Shown here: positions 1 through 11,189 of the stretch, piece by piece | Layout of the letters: each line of letters opens with the position of its first letter | Numbering within the stretch: the stretch's first letter is position 1 | Origin: Pseudoips prasinana | Taxonomy: Eukaryota; Arthropoda; Insecta; Lepidoptera; Nolidae | Reading direction: 5' to 3' | Assembly: GCA_951640165.1 (NCBI GenBank) | Contig: OX621255.1 | Location: forward strand, 23,596,001-23,660,000 | Length of the DNA: 64,000 nucleotides | Notes under the pieces: generated by a model | Database searches by the model: none | Told to the model about the DNA's origin: nothing | What the model saw: the letters and a program-made list of their open reading frames with translations, nothing else | Made by a program: the position numbers and the translations under genes

Positions 1-130
1 TAATTTAAATACCTGAGTACTCATGATCATTCCATAGGACATTTAATAAATAAATCAGTTATTTGGAACAAAAAACACATTACATTATATTTTAACCCTT
101 AACATTATATTTAAGGCGCTCATAGCTTGA

Positions 131-320
131 TGCTCTCACCGGTCCGTAAGTTATTGGCGAGTTTAAGCAACTAGGCTAGCGGTCAGTCCATAGATGGATG
201 ATCGCCAAAGTGGTTTAATTTCTGAGCGTCTCCGTGCTTCAGAGGGCACGGCAACAGTCGTTAAGCCTACTGGGTAGCTTGAACAACTCTGACACTAGGG
301 TAACCACTGCCCATACGATC
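131..320 (+). repeat. 5S rRNA-derived SINE, copy 1
   Basis: The head resembles the internal promoter half of 5S rRNA: a 'ttaagcaact' block, then 'cggtcagtccatagatgg' and a 'gatcgcca' block. The body ends 'gggtaaccactgcccatacgat'-like. Related copies lie near 7660, 10541 and 27678. This is a retroposed SINE (SINE3 type), not a 5S gene, because the 5' half of 5S rRNA is missing and the body is unrelated. Confidence 0.7.
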
Positions 321-854
321 AAGTAAGCGGGAAAGGAAATAGGCATGTGGGAACTATGGTTTATTCTCGGAGTCGATCGACTTTGAATGCAAGCATGGTC
401 CATGCATAGATACATATTTTCTATACCCTAGATTTACTACACCAATATATCTATTTGTATTATATTGTATTTATTTGTGTATGTATGTATATGTATAGTC
501 ACATGTATCTTATTATATTAATTAGATTATTATATGGTATTAGATTAATTAGATTCATAACATTTCAATTGCAATTAGTACACCTTCTGCTAACTTCATT
601 AGATCGTTTAAATTCTGGTCCATTCAACGTAAATCGGTTGCCTGGAAGAGATCACTTTTAACCGGAAAAGGCCGCCAATTGTTTTAAAATAAGCTAATTT
701 TCTTGTTTGTATCCATTGTTTTGTATTACTTATTTTTGTAATTGAATAAAACTTGACCATTGAATAAAACTTCAAATTTCAAGACGAAGGTGACACTGGT
801 TATTGGTTCTCGATTATTAATAATTTTACAACTGTACTTAGCCTAACGTTGGTA

Positions 855-932
855 ACGAAACCATACCGCCATCTCACTAGATGGCGGTATGGTTTCGTTT
901 CGTGGCACTGTACCGCCACTGCGGTACAGTGC
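855..932. repeat. Twin perfect hairpins sharing the loop CACT
   Basis: Hairpin 1 (855-898) has 20-bp perfect arms around the loop CACT. Hairpin 2 (905-932) has 12-bp perfect arms, again around CACT. Six bases separate them. Read as a unit it is flank P, CACT, inverse of P, spacer, inverse of Q, CACT, flank Q. A similar design occurs at 55190-55265. Confidence 0.85.
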
Positions 933-1218
933 TTTGTGGTACTAGTGGTCATCGGATGAACTATATTTTTATTTATTAGTTTAATGTTTCTACATTTAAA
1001 CAGTAATAAAGTTGACTTCTTCTTCTATTTTTATGCAAATTGCCACGATTATACCCGATCGTTTAGTAATAATAGATTAATATATTTTGGCAGAAGATTA
1101 GCTCCTTCAAAAATATTTAAACTATAATATAAGCGTCAGGTACGAATTTCTAATAATAACCTGTTGTGACTCTAATACACTTTAGTACTTGTTTAGTTGG
1201 TATATTTGTATAAAATTT

Positions 1219-1603
1219 AAAATAATACAAAAAGACACACGCCTGTTTTCCAGAGAGGCAGGAAGAGACAATGCATTTCTCGCCTTGTTTCATACCTATT
1301 ATGCCACGTTAACTCTCATTATATTTTTGATACATGTTCGCCTGTTTAGGTTAACTCTGACCTGGCTTCTCATGAGAACATCTCCGACTTGGTCACAGAA
1401 TGTTCGACGAAGTCTTGACCTTCCGTTCGTACCATTCATACAGGGCAGGTATACTTATTTTGTCTTTCTTCTTTCATTCATGCTTTCTAAATGTACAAAC
1501 CATCTCAGCATACTTTTTTCAATCTTTGTGACTACATCCTCTTTCACATCACACCACTCAGTCAGTATTTCGGATTCATTCTCTCAAAGTCACGCCACAA
1601 ATA
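1219..1603 (-). mobile_element. RTE-like LINE, C-terminal reverse transcriptase remnant (family 2)
   Basis: The complement resembles the 3' coding end seen better at 9838-10170 and 47700-47957: a 'LRWF-H-ER-NERR' stretch, then 'GR-RRTF-DQ-GDVL' and 'NRR-C'. It has several stops and frameshifts. It is an old, 5'-truncated copy. The plus-strand open frame over it is a shadow. Confidence 0.6.
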
Positions 1604-1710
1604 ATTTTGCAGAACCGCATTGCTACTGCATTTATTCTAGAGGTATTATCAAAAAAAAAACATATGTTGGGCGCCAAAATCTATCTTTGGATCAACCTCC
1701 TTTTTATATT

Positions 1711-1893
1711 GAGAAAAGACACCCTGTGGCGCGGGTACCTCACAAATAAGGATGGGATAAGGATAATGGAGGCCGTACACCAAAAGTCAGAACTTATGAC
1801 ACTTCTCATACAAATAGTTGTCCGATGCGGGAATCGAACTCGTTCCACGAAGTGGCGAGCTGATTGTCTTAACAGTTGCGGCAAACGTGCAAT
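1711..1893 (-). repeat. tRNA-headed SINE B, diverged copy
   Basis: On the minus strand the head reads like a tRNA with a B-box-like 'cgagttcgattcccgc' and then 'caactatttg'. The body is strongly diverged from copies at 40058 and 54612. No intact tRNA gene can be folded from it. Confidence 0.6.
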
Positions 1894-2720
1894 TATAATA
1901 AATGCTTTTGTTTTTGTTGTCTTGATTGACCGTTTTTATCTAATTAGTATTATTATTCATTTCATCATAGCTTGACTTAAATCATCAATGAATTTGCACA
2001 ATTGCCGGTCTTGTGTAGATCAAAGATCATTCATCCATCTTTTAGGGGGCCTGAACACTCCGCTTCTCCGATTCAAAATAAATACTTAATAATAATATGT
2101 TATTGAATGCTCTTAAGTCTTAAAATAAAAGAAAACTTATTCACAAAATACTTTAATAAAATATTTACAATATTACGTAACTCTAATAAACGATTTGGCG
2201 TGTTACATTTCTACATTATATTTAAAAAAAACTAAAAAAATATATAAGTATTCATAATAACAAAATCGAAGGTCGCACTAGAAAAAAAAATATTATCTTT
2301 TTTATGCAAGTAGGTCTATTATGCATATTTCTAAACAAAAACAATTCTTGTCTAAATTTAATATAAAATTACAAAGATTTTTCATTATCATTGGAAATCA
2401 ATCTTTAAAAAAATATTCAATTTTGTTATGGGCATATGGAACTAATTTAAAATAATCCAAATATACCCGGACCATCCGGATCTAGGACCACACCGATAGA
2501 ATGTACGATATTTTATTACAATATTATAAATAAAAGGAAATATTGGTCCAGCATCCCTAACAAAAAATAAATTCGTCTCAAAAACCTGCTTAAAAATCTT
2601 AAAATCTAAAATATACAAATTTTAAAATCTATAATAGTGTCAATTTGATATTAAAAGTGAAATGTTACCTATTATCTTAAAATAAAATAAAATATACTTA
2701 ATAATGATTCAGTAATTATT
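1894..2720. other. AT-rich stretch without recognisable gene
   Basis: No open frame, RNA gene or known repeat is recognised. It is A/T-rich with scattered homopolymers and probably holds decayed repeats. Confidence 0.5.
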
Positions 2721-2721
2721 A

Positions 2722-3046
2722 TCTATACATATAATAAAATCGTAGGAAAGTCAAAACTGTACATGGAATATTGTTTAAAAAGGATACTTGGGGCGTGATC
2801 TACAATCGATATCGAAGCCAAAAATATAGTTTTTAGAATTTTTTGTCTATTTATCTGGTTGTCTGTATGTATGTCCGGGCTAAACTCAAAAAGTACTGCA
2901 TGGAATTACTTCAAATTTGGCATGAATGTTACTAAGAGGTCAGGTCAACATATAGGCGTAGGTGATACCTCACGCTATCACCTACGGGGGAGGAGCTGTG
3001 ATAATTTATAAAATGTAACGCGGGTTAAACCGCGGGGCACAGCTAG
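2722..3046 (+). mobile_element. Non-autonomous Helitron (Lep1 type), complete copy
   Basis: The 5' end is TCTATACATATAATAAAATC and the 3' end is a GC hairpin (cgcgggttaaaccgcg) followed by CTAG. It sits between A and T, as Helitrons do. It has no coding capacity. A short internal stretch (2958-2985) has become a 10-bp inverted repeat with an 8-base loop, replacing the usual 'tacatatta'. Confidence 0.85.
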
Positions 3047-3098
3047 TTATTTATTAAACACTTAATGGAATGGCTTGCAGTATGCCACATACCACAAA

Positions 3099-3280
3099 CC
3101 GTGTGTTTTCCGACCCGGAGAGAATAATTGGGCCACCCCATACCATCCAGTTGGTGTCGTAAAAGGCGACTAAGGGATACACCAGGTAGTCGGGAAGCAG
3201 CTCCACCTGTGTACTAGCTACCGTCTAACTGCACTCGCCAACTCGCATACCAAGCGTAGTGCCTACGGCAAACCCATCCA
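3099..3280 (+). repeat. LINE/SINE tail, family J
   Basis: Contains 'gtgtcgtaaaaggcgactaa', 'gtgtactagctaccgtc' and 'caagcgtagtgcctacggca'. These match in order the family J copies at 23836, 24076 and 57000 (mobile-element tail of uncertain class). Confidence 0.5.
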
Positions 3281-3533
3281 AATAATAATAATATCTAGGG
3301 ACAATGTCACACACATCATCCTAGCCTCAAACTAAGCAAAGCTTGTACTATGGGTACCAGGCGACGATATACATACTTATATAGATAGATAAATACTTAA
3401 ATACATAGAAAACATCCATGACTCAGAAACAAATATTCGTGCTCATCACACAAATATTTGCACTTACCGGGATTCGAACCCAGGACCACCAGCTTCGTAG
3501 GCAGGAGCACTACCAACTAGGCTACGGTGACCG
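3281..3533 (-). repeat. tRNA-headed SINE C, full-length copy
   Basis: Minus strand: tRNA-like head 'gtagcctagttggtagtgct' with B-box 'gggttcgaatcccggta', then a conserved body and an (att)n tail. Other copies are at 30921, 40297 and 56737. Confidence 0.8.
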
Positions 3534-3572
3534 TCAAAACGTCAAACGTCTAATGGCAACGATATAAAACCT

Positions 3573-3625
3573 ATGGGGGAGGCCTTTGTCCAACAGTGGA
3601 CGATATTAGGCTGATGGTGTGCAAG
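3573..3625 (+). mobile_element. RTE-type LINE, extreme 3' end
   Basis: The segment 'gggggaggcctttgtccaac' then 'cagtggacg-ta-t-ggctgat' is the last part of the RTE-like LINE seen at 13170-13621. Only about 50 bp remain. Confidence 0.6.
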
Positions 3626-3639
3626 CTATTCCATGAAGG

Positions 3640-4357
3640 TTTTCCAAAAGGATCCAATTTCCAAAAAGTTTCTTATTATTATATATTTCAGTAAAATGTC
3701 ATATAAATATCGATCAGTGGTCAAATGTACTAAAATATCGACAAATACTTAAAATAAAATCAGAGTGAAATATTTTAACAAAATTCTTTCTGAATTTGAT
3801 TATTAATTAAATATATTATGCTTTAACTGTTTATGTGTAACTGTGTGTGTGTTGTTATTAGTGGTTGCGAAACCCACCATAAATATGACCAGAAAAATAA
3901 TACACAGAGAACATCGCGTGAAAATAAATTAATTTAATATACGCTACTTTGGCATACCGTTTTCTATATACATTTTTGGTCACATTTTTGTTTTCATTTT
4001 TCCATCTAGTGATAAAACTTACTTGGGACGAACTAATTAAGATATTTGACCGATTTTCTATAGATAATCCGTCAAAATTTATTTTTTATTCGTCAAATAC
4101 CTTTTATCTGGATTTATATTTATAGGCCCGTTAACTATAATAATATTGCACATTTTATTTTTATTCATATTTTAATACTGTATATATTTTGGGCTATTTG
4201 ACATAAAGTTGAACAAACCCGATAAATTGAAAGATCTACTGATTTCGTTAATTAAAATATTACACAATGCTGGCGGTTATATGTTTTACACCACTAAACT
4301 AATTCAAATGTCATTGCATCTCTCTCAGATATAGCTCGTATGCAAAGGACAGGGCAT
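3640..4357. other. AT-rich stretch, nothing recognised
   Basis: No gene or repeat that I can support. Only simple A/T runs and short GT repeats are visible. Confidence 0.4.
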
Positions 4358-4496
4358 ATGTTACGCCAGCACATCAATCTACCCCAATCTATCAAATTTC
4401 CCCAAATAAAAGTGAACCTTATGCTTTTGTGATAAAGTTCAAAATCTATAAAAGAAATTTGACAGATTGGGTTAGCTGGATGTGCTAGCGTATGTA
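4358..4496. mobile_element. Fold-back MITE F, copy 1
   Basis: About 140 bp that is almost entirely one inverted repeat: 'cgccagcacatc' at the left and 'gatgtgct-gcgt' at the right, with 'gtcaaattt'/'aaatttgac' inside. Eight related copies lie in this window. No coding capacity. Confidence 0.8.
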
Positions 4497-5756
4497 TATG
4501 TATAGAACTGTCATACTACTAAAACTGTATTCCCAGGCGCATAATTGGTGGACGGGTTTTAACGCTTCGCTTATTTTCCCTCAAGTATTTCGCGCCTAAA
4601 CTAAATTGACGTTACAATGTAACGTAAATGTATGTAAGGAAAATATAAAAATTAGTAATTATTGCGAAGAATTGGTGACATTTGTTACTTACGTGTGTTA
4701 AAACCTTACTATTTACTATATATTATCTACTAGTTATAAAAAACAGCCCTCCATAAGAAAACGTTAGTTTCCAATCATTTTATTCTTGCATTGTACATTA
4801 AATGATTCCGATACGATAGATGGAATATAAATCCTTCTTTTTAAAATAAAGGCATTATGCAGGAATTTTCTGTATTAGTTTAAAGTTAAGAATTCAAAAT
4901 CTAAGGGATCATTTTATATTTTAACAGAACTTGAGAATGCTGTCACCATAACACATAAAAATCTATTTTTAACTTTTGATCAATATTCTTCCTTTGTTAC
5001 CATGATTTACTTGTTTGTTCAAGTGAAAGTTAATGCCTAATATTACCTACGTCATCAAGGCATTCTACTACTAGTAAATATTGGGCCGACTATAATTAAG
5101 CAGCTGTTTTACGGTGATTTTGCCTTCGAAGCGTGTCCGATTTTTATGAATTCATATATACACACGAGTACACGAGAGTCACTACGACGGTGTCAAATTT
5201 GAAGACTATATAATGGAAAGTCACATTTTAAACTCTGTCAGATGATCGGATATTAGTATTCCACCCACCAAGCAAGAACTTGGCTTTCAGTGGTTTCCGG
5301 CGATCCTCACAAGATCTTCGCGGGCACTACGTTTTCTGATCACTAATTAAAAACCTATCTGCCCAAGTGTGCGTCGCTTCTCAGAGCTGCCCTGCCCACT
5401 GGCTCTTCAGCATGGCATTGCCTAAATAGTTTAATATTTTGGTATGTTGAAGGTGGAATTATTAGACTTTTGGATAGAAATTTCTCATTCCAAAACGAGC
5501 CTAAGTTGCACTCTTGTATTTTAGCGCTGTTCGCGCGTGTTTTTACAAGTTCGCAATATATCCCAAGATATACAGTCCATTAAACCAATATGTGCTGTTT
5601 CCTTTATTATAAATAGGACCAGGCTGCACAATAGTGACATTTTAACATTGAACTATTCACACCACACATTGCGTAATCATTTAAATAATAATAGTGAGCT
5701 ATATAACTTGGCAATGCTGAACTGATAACAGATTACATAACATATAAAAAATAGAT
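4497..5756. other. Intergenic stretch downstream of the CRAL-TRIO gene
   Basis: No coding exon or clear repeat is recognised. Short open frames here (for example 5537-5725 plus) have no family signature. Confidence 0.4.
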
Positions 5757-5762
5757 TTTATT
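5757..5762 (-). terminator. Candidate polyadenylation signal AATAAA
   Basis: The complement reads AATAAA about 540 nt past the stop codon of the CRAL-TRIO gene. It is plausible as the 3' end signal, but the motif is common in AT-rich DNA. Confidence 0.3.
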
Positions 5763-6298
5763 CATTTTGTTCAGCTCCCGTCACCAACAATAACAAATAT
5801 ATATAGTCCCTGGAATCTAAGCGAAGATTCGCTCACAAATTTAATTGAAAACAGTATATACAAAGTTAATAACAAGATATAAATAGTAAACATATCATTA
5901 CAATCCACACTTTAATTAAGAATAACAAAAAAATAGAAAACAAGAACATAATGTGCTTTGACTCCTCGTCTCTTAAAATGAATGATATTTACACAAGGAT
6001 GATTTTGATCAGATAATTACTAATAAAAAAGACCCATGAAGTCTCCGAAAATATTTGCATAAAACAGTTGAAATTATATATTTTGGGGAGGGAGAGAAAA
6101 CAGCAGCAAATATACGTCTATAAGTAAAGTATTGTATTATTCACGCTTTGAACAATTACTTGAGTCTTTAACCATGACTATGTGTTAAGAATTCGAGCCT
6201 TCTTAGGTCAAAAACGATCCAGCATTGTATAAGCGACGAGGTATCAAAGACGAAACACAAACATTCAGGTCCCTAGCGCGTCAAAAACTTAAACAAAA

Positions 6299-6658
6299 TC
6301 AATCAATATCTAAACTCTTGAAACTGCTAGTAAAACTGGCGAACATACCCTTGCTGGGCTTTTTAATTCTCTTCTTCTCATCAGCCTTGAAGATTTCCGT
6401 TTCAGTCAGCCAGTCACTGTAATTCTGCTCCATATTTTTCCTCTGTTCTTCGTGCAGTTGCTTCACAGGGGGTAGGGGTCCTCCGAAGTCTTCAGGAAGA
6501 AGATCCTTGTCGACTACAGACTCAGGACCATCCGAAGAGAAGTTGAGAAGATTGAGCAAGTTTGAGTGGATCAGTGGTTTGACGAGGCACATAACTTGGT
6601 TGATAAAGGAGACAGTGTGGACAACGTGGATCTTCTTCAGGCGACAGGGGTGCGCGTT
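6299..6658 (-). CDS. CRAL-TRIO gene, last coding exon (residues 180-298)
   Basis: The exon starts after a 3' splice site (..gatatttccag/AACGCG) at 6659-6660 and ends at a stop at 6299. It reads 'CRLKKIHVVHTVSFINQV' and then 'VKPLIHSNLLNLL', 'LLPEDFGG' and 'DWLTETEIFKADEKKR', all in the order expected for the second half of the CRAL-TRIO domain and its C-terminal tail. It ends 'FKSLDID', a typical insect alpha-TTP-like ending. The codon phase (0) matches the donor of the preceding exon. A frame that starts at the internal ATG at 6592 would miss the first 22 residues of the exon. Confidence 0.9.
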   Translation of the reverse strand, partial: NAHPCRLKKIHVVHTVSFINQVMCLVKPLIHSNLLNLLNFSSDGPESVVDKDLLPEDFGGPLPPVKQLHEEQRKNMEQNYSDWLTETEIFKADEKKRIKKPSKGMFASFTSSFKSLDID

Positions 6659-7099
6659 CTGGAAATATCGAATTTTATTTTTAGTATATATGATTGGATG
6701 AATGTATTACTTGTTATTGTTGTCAATGAAACTATGGCAAAATACATGTCAGAAGACCGAAATTTATAAAAAGGAGAATATTATATTTTTGAAGGGTATT
6801 CAGGGTGCTGTTTGGACTATCGAGGCGCTGTAGTGCGTCCGGAATGTTTGCGGAGAATATACTGATAGATTCCACGCAATTCCCCGGCAGACCGTCGCAT
6901 CATTACTGCAAAGAACACGCAATAGTCACGATAGCATTCCGAAAACCTTTGCTGTGCGGTATAGCAGCCCCATAGTAAACTACTGGGTGGCCGTAATATG
7001 ATGCTTTGCTTGATTTCATTTTAGCTATTCATACTTACGACGATATGAAACGGCATGCTTATTAAATATGGATTAACTTATAACCGTGCTCCATGTTTC

Positions 7100-7194
7100 A
7101 TAATCATTCAAGTTTCATACAAATCCGTTCCGTAATTTTGGCGTAACAATCATCCATCCATCTATACTTTCGCATTTATAATATTAGTAGAATG
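7100..7194 (-). mobile_element. Helitron remnant (5' portion)
   Basis: 'atccgttccgtaattttggc' then 'catccatctatactttcgca' and 'ttataatattagtag' match the 5' part of the Helitrons at 60150 and 62944. The 3' hairpin is missing. Confidence 0.55.
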
Positions 7195-7659
7195 TCTAAA
7201 ATAAATGTCTTATTATTATTTATTTTTTCGTTTATTTATGCTGCCTTTGATAGTTGAATAGATATGATGAGTGTTGAGTAAATCTATATCAATGAGATAC
7301 ATGACATTATTATTTATATATATTTCAGATACCAAAAATTAACTTTTAATAATTTAGCTATTAAATTAATATACCTCTCGACCATTTTAATTTCCCCTTT
7401 CTTATATTTGGCGCTTGTCTGAGAGGAACTTATACAGTGCGAGCCTTGTCAAATAGTATCGAATGACCACGATATTAAGCTTTATAAAACAAATCCTAAA
7501 GATTGATTACGTATACAAAAATATCCTCAAGGAGTCCCTATAATTCTGTTTGCTGTAATCTGACTACAAGAGAAACTAGATATTACTAAACATAGTTGAC
7601 GCTTGCCTATTAACCTATGTAAAGCGCACAACACCGCTAGTTGCACCTTACCGATTTGA

Positions 7660-7847
7660 AAACGATCTACGAGGTAAAGCGACAAAGCGCGTGGTTGAGT
7701 CTATTGATGAAAGACGGTGGTTTAATCTCTCAGCGTTTTCTTGCGTCTTTGAGGACTTTAAGCTGTGGATGCCGACTGTTATCATCAGATAAGCCTTCGC
7801 AGATGCCTGCCTAAATGTTTTAAACAACTCTGACACTAGACTATACG
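7660..7847 (+). repeat. 5S rRNA-derived SINE, decayed copy
   Basis: The order 'gaggtaaagcgac', 'gtggttgagtc', 'ggtttaatctctcagcg' and 'aacaactctgacactag' matches the copies at 131 and 10541, with many substitutions. It lies in intron 3 on the strand opposite the host gene. Confidence 0.6.
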
Positions 7848-7888
7848 TAACAGTTACGTAAATTAAAAAAATGCATAAACTTGCATAC

Positions 7889-8141
7889 CTGAATATAATG
7901 CATAAAAGCTCTCAACGCAGGCAATGTGACCCTTGTCAAATGGCCCAGACTACATCCCTTCATGTCGAAGATCACAATATATCCCTCAGACAGCAAGTCT
8001 TCCGAGAGCTTAACATCATTGAACATACAGAACACCCTAACGGCGTCAGCGAAGTTTAATTTGCTGTAGTCGAATTCTGCGAGACGGTACAGAAGCACGT
8101 GGTAACCTTCAGAAGTCTTGTTAGGAAGGCCCACCATATGC
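7889..8141 (-). CDS. CRAL-TRIO gene, exon 3 (residues 95-179)
   Basis: Acceptor ..atttttcag/GCATATGG at 8142-8143, donor CAG/gtatgc at 7889/7888. The first base completes a Thr codon split with the upstream exon. The translation includes 'GLPNKTSEGYHVLLYRL', 'KLNFADAVRVFCMFNDV' and 'SEGYIVIFDMKGCSLGHL', which is the first half of the Sec14-like lipid-binding domain. The family motif of a hydrophobic beta strand followed by D-x-x-G is at about residues 150-157. Confidence 0.92.
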
Positions 8142-8403
8142 CTGAAAAATAAAAATGGCTAAGTCAATGCCCAAGTAATCGCAGAGATGGTGAGATATTT
8201 TTTCATTACTGTAAATAAGCTAAATATGGGCCTAACAAAAGAGAAATGTGGTGTACCTCAAGGTAGTGTATTAGTACCTTTAGGTGCGCCAAAATGAAGT
8301 TTTATTTTATCAATGGTTTTAGTTTAAATTTATTGGCGTCGGCCATAAAGTTACGAAAAGTCACCGAAGAACAGTAACAACTAAATAGAAAAACGTATCT
8401 CAC

Positions 8404-8595
8404 GTGATATCAAGGACAGCTTTATTTCTGGGCATTAAGGGGTCCCTGTTGGTGAAGAGGTCAGGAGTATTCGCTCTGAGGGTGAAGTAGCACTCGATGG
8501 TTTCTTTCGTCTCCTTCACCTTATAGTAGTTGGAATGGAGGAACAGGATCACGTAATCGTCCGAGATGTGAGGAAGGTGTGGCTGGCTTTTCATC
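8404..8595 (-). CDS. CRAL-TRIO gene, exon 2 (residues 31-95)
   Basis: Acceptor ..ttttcaatttcag/GATGAAAAG at 8596, donor ..ATATCAC/gtgaga at 8404/8403. It encodes 'MKSQPHLPHISDDYVILFL' followed by 'YYKVKETKETIECYFTLR' and 'FTNRDPL', the classic CRAL-TRIO N-terminal helical domain. The leading G completes a Trp codon begun by exon 1 (TG/G). Translation does not start at the Met seen at 8594; that residue is internal. Confidence 0.92.
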
Positions 8596-8883
8596 CTGAA
8601 ATTGAAAAGAAAATTCTGTGAGTCAAAATCAGTAAGGTTATATCCTCGCAATTTATATTTTTGCTTCAATATTGATAGAACTACTTTAGTATATACCTAT
8701 GTATATACCCAGTTGAAGTTACCTATTTAACATTTCGAATTAATATAGACAGAACCATTGACAATATGTAGTAAAAATATTAGACTTAAACTAGATAATT
8801 AAACATAATCTCTTGACAATAACTTGATAGGAGCTAGCTAAATATCATTGCTATAATAAAATAAATTTAAAAAATGTTTTCAT

Positions 8884-9010
8884 ACAATGTGTGCCTAAGT
8901 ATCTATGTTACTACAAATAATAATGTATACAACTATGTTACTACAAACATGTTCTGACTATTTACAAGCGCTTTTTTATAGTTTACGTGAATAAAAACCT
9001 TTTTTATTAT
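8884..9010 (+). repeat. LINE-like 3' tail, family L
   Basis: The order 'tatctatgttactac', 'caaacatgttctgactattt', 'aagcgctttttta' and 'cgtgaataaaaacc' recurs at 14226-14362 and 63530-63615. It looks like a shared 3'UTR with an AATAAA-like end. Confidence 0.5.
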
Positions 9011-9118
9011 ATTTTATTATTTAAATTTTGCTTTGTTTAGCTTCAATGATAAATATTACGTACCACACAACGCGAGGCACATAGCTCGTAATAAATAAAT
9101 TAAATAATAAATAAATTT

Positions 9119-9250
9119 CCAGGACATATCACACAGCGCCATCTAGCCCAAACAAAGCTGAATCACGGCCAATGTCGCCTTCTCATACAAAGGGTGCGAG
9201 TTCGATACTCACACAAGACTTAGATGTCAAGATATTCAGAACACATAATT
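9119..9250 (-). repeat. SINE C/D-like fragment, decayed
   Basis: 'cacacagcgccatctagccc' then 'aaacaaagctgaat' is the degenerate 3' part of the SINE D family. The head is not recognisable. Confidence 0.4.
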
Positions 9251-9837
9251 TGTATGAATGCATAAACCAAAAAAGGTAAAATTTGAAAATTGTAAAGCTT
9301 TTCTATCTGTTGTCTATCATCCATAGAACACGCTTGTTCTATGATGGTAAGTGGTCACCGTAGCCTATGAACGCTTGCAACACCAGAGGCATCATTAACG
9401 CGTTGCCGACCCAACCTATACTGAACTTATACATATATTGGCCGCTACACTCAACCTGCCGCCCGCCGGGTCTTTGTTATTGGCCCATCGAAGGTTTTCA
9501 TCAATAAAGTAACTCTACCAATTCCGTGTAGGTAACTGTGTTTCTAGAATAAAAAAATAAATTATAAGTTAATTACACTGACACAGACTCCTTTTGTGTC
9601 TCGGATTAATAAGTGGAAATTAAGTAATTAGTACTAGTCATAAAAGTATTTGATTATATAAGAATGTTATCAAAATGTTTTATACTTTATAATTATAATA
9701 ATAAACTCTCTTAAGTAAAAAAGCAGCCTTACGGGTATGTTACAAACGGAACTTATTGCGCATGACAACAACTATAAATCACCTGTAACAAGTAATAAAT
9801 GAATTTGAATTTGAATGAAATTCGAAATACTGATGTA
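9251..9837. other. Intron 1 sequence, nothing recognised
   Basis: AT-rich, no exon with splice signals and no clear repeat identity. Confidence 0.35.
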
Positions 9838-10170
9838 AGAGAGCGTCGCGTCGTGGTGTGAAAGAGGATGTAGTCACGAAGATAGAAAAAGGTATTCTGT
9901 ATGGTTTGGCCATTTAGAAAGGGTGAATGAAAGAAGATAGACAAAAGACGTATACCTCGCCTGTGTGAATGGGACAACCGGAAGGGAAAGACCTCGTAGA
10001 ACATTCTCTGACCAAATCGGAGACGTTCTCAAGAGAGGGCAGGTCAGAAGTACCCTAAACCGGCGAGCTTGTACTCGTATGAAGAATACAATGACAGTAA
10101 TCGAGGCAAAAGAGGTGTACCGTGTCCCTCTAGGAAATAGGCATGAGTCTATGTATGTATGTATAAATAT
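9838..10170 (+). mobile_element. RTE-like LINE 3' fragment (family 2), broken
   Basis: Codes for 'WFGHLERVNERR', an in-frame stop, then '[15 protein letters not shown]', '[17 protein letters not shown]' and 'NRRAC'. This is the C-terminus of an endonuclease/reverse-transcriptase LINE. It ends in a (tgta)n tail near 10150-10170. There is at least one frameshift before the stop and another after 'NRRAC'. The 5' part of the element is absent. Confidence 0.7.
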
Positions 10171-10540
10171 ATTTATAAAATATAACGAAAGGCTATGATG
10201 ACGCAGCACACACATTGTTAAAGGCCCGAATTAAGTTCTCGTAATTTATTTGCTTTTTTTGGTGTAGAATAAAGAGTTATCCTATCTTCTTATCTTAGAT
10301 TATCTAAAGATCAAACTAGGATATTTCCATAATAATACTTTCGGAGGGACAGCTTACATGTAATGCTGGTTATATTTGTAGAAATGATGGAAGGAAAACG
10401 CAGTATTGGAGGTTTTATCTGGTTGCACGTCTTGCGACCAGCTGCTGGAGAATATCTGGACTGGACTGTGGCTTACAAAGAGTTTGTTATGTAAATATCT
10501 GAACATACATAAGACTATAAGTATTAACATAGAATATGCC
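10171..10540. other. Intron 1 sequence, nothing recognised
   Basis: No coding exon or familiar repeat is seen. Confidence 0.3.
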
Positions 10541-10777
10541 AGATTCTCTTACTAGTCCGCCGTAAGTGATTGGCGAGGATAAGCAACTAGGCTCGCGGTC
10601 AGTCCATAGATGGTGACCGCCGAAGTGGTTTAATTTATGAGCGTCTCCGTGCTTCGGAGAGCACGTTAGGTGGTCGGTCCCGGTTGTAACCATTAGGCTA
10701 CAATCGTTAAGCCATGTCAGAGGCCTGCTGGGCGGCTTGAACAACTCTGACACCAGGGTAACCACTGCCCATACGAT
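10541..10777 (+). repeat. 5S rRNA-derived SINE, best copy
   Basis: The head 'gataagcaactaggctcgcg' then 'gtcagtccatagatggtgac' corresponds to the 3' half of 5S rRNA (box C region and 'ggtcagtacttggatgggtgac'). The body includes 'gcgtctccgtgcttcggaga' and ends 'accactgcccatacgat'. Pol III would read it from the internal promoter. Confidence 0.75.
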
Positions 10778-11189
10778 AATATTAACGTACTAAAATTTGC
10801 TAATAACTCAGTTAACACATTTTAAAGACAACTGTCACAAACACAATGGAATCTATATAGTACTGAAAATAACGAAGTATAGGTATATGTATAATTTAAA
10901 TAAGTAACCAAATTGAAGTTGCACATTTACAAATTACATATGTAACAAATTTTCAAAGACAATTGGAAAACCATGAACCATTAGTAAACAGGTGCAATAG
11001 AGCCATTACAAAACCGCATTGTCAGAAATCCTCGAGGGCAATGTGCCTAGTAAATATTGCTGTTGCAAGAATATTGCACCATATCTACTCGATCCGTAGA
11101 TAAGAAACACAATTTCGCATAAGGAGTAACTACATATAGTTTTAAGTATAGGTTGATCGTCGTTTGAGGGCTATCTAGTCGAAGACTAT
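10778..11189. other. Intron 1 sequence, nothing recognised
   Basis: A/T-rich, no supported feature. Confidence 0.3.

Larger units (their letters stand above)
6660..7888 (-). other. Intron 3 of the CRAL-TRIO gene
   Basis: It runs from the donor gtatgc at 7888 to the acceptor at 6659. It holds a Helitron remnant at 7100-7194 and a decayed 5S-derived SINE at 7660-7847. The rest is AT-rich, with nothing else recognised. Confidence 0.75.

Noticed and set aside
1189..1749. 186-codon plus-strand open frame
   Set aside because: It is antisense to a LINE remnant and then enters a SINE; no protein signature.
10541..10777. 5S rRNA gene
   Set aside because: Only the 3' half of the 5S-like region is present and it runs into a SINE body; several dispersed diverged copies.
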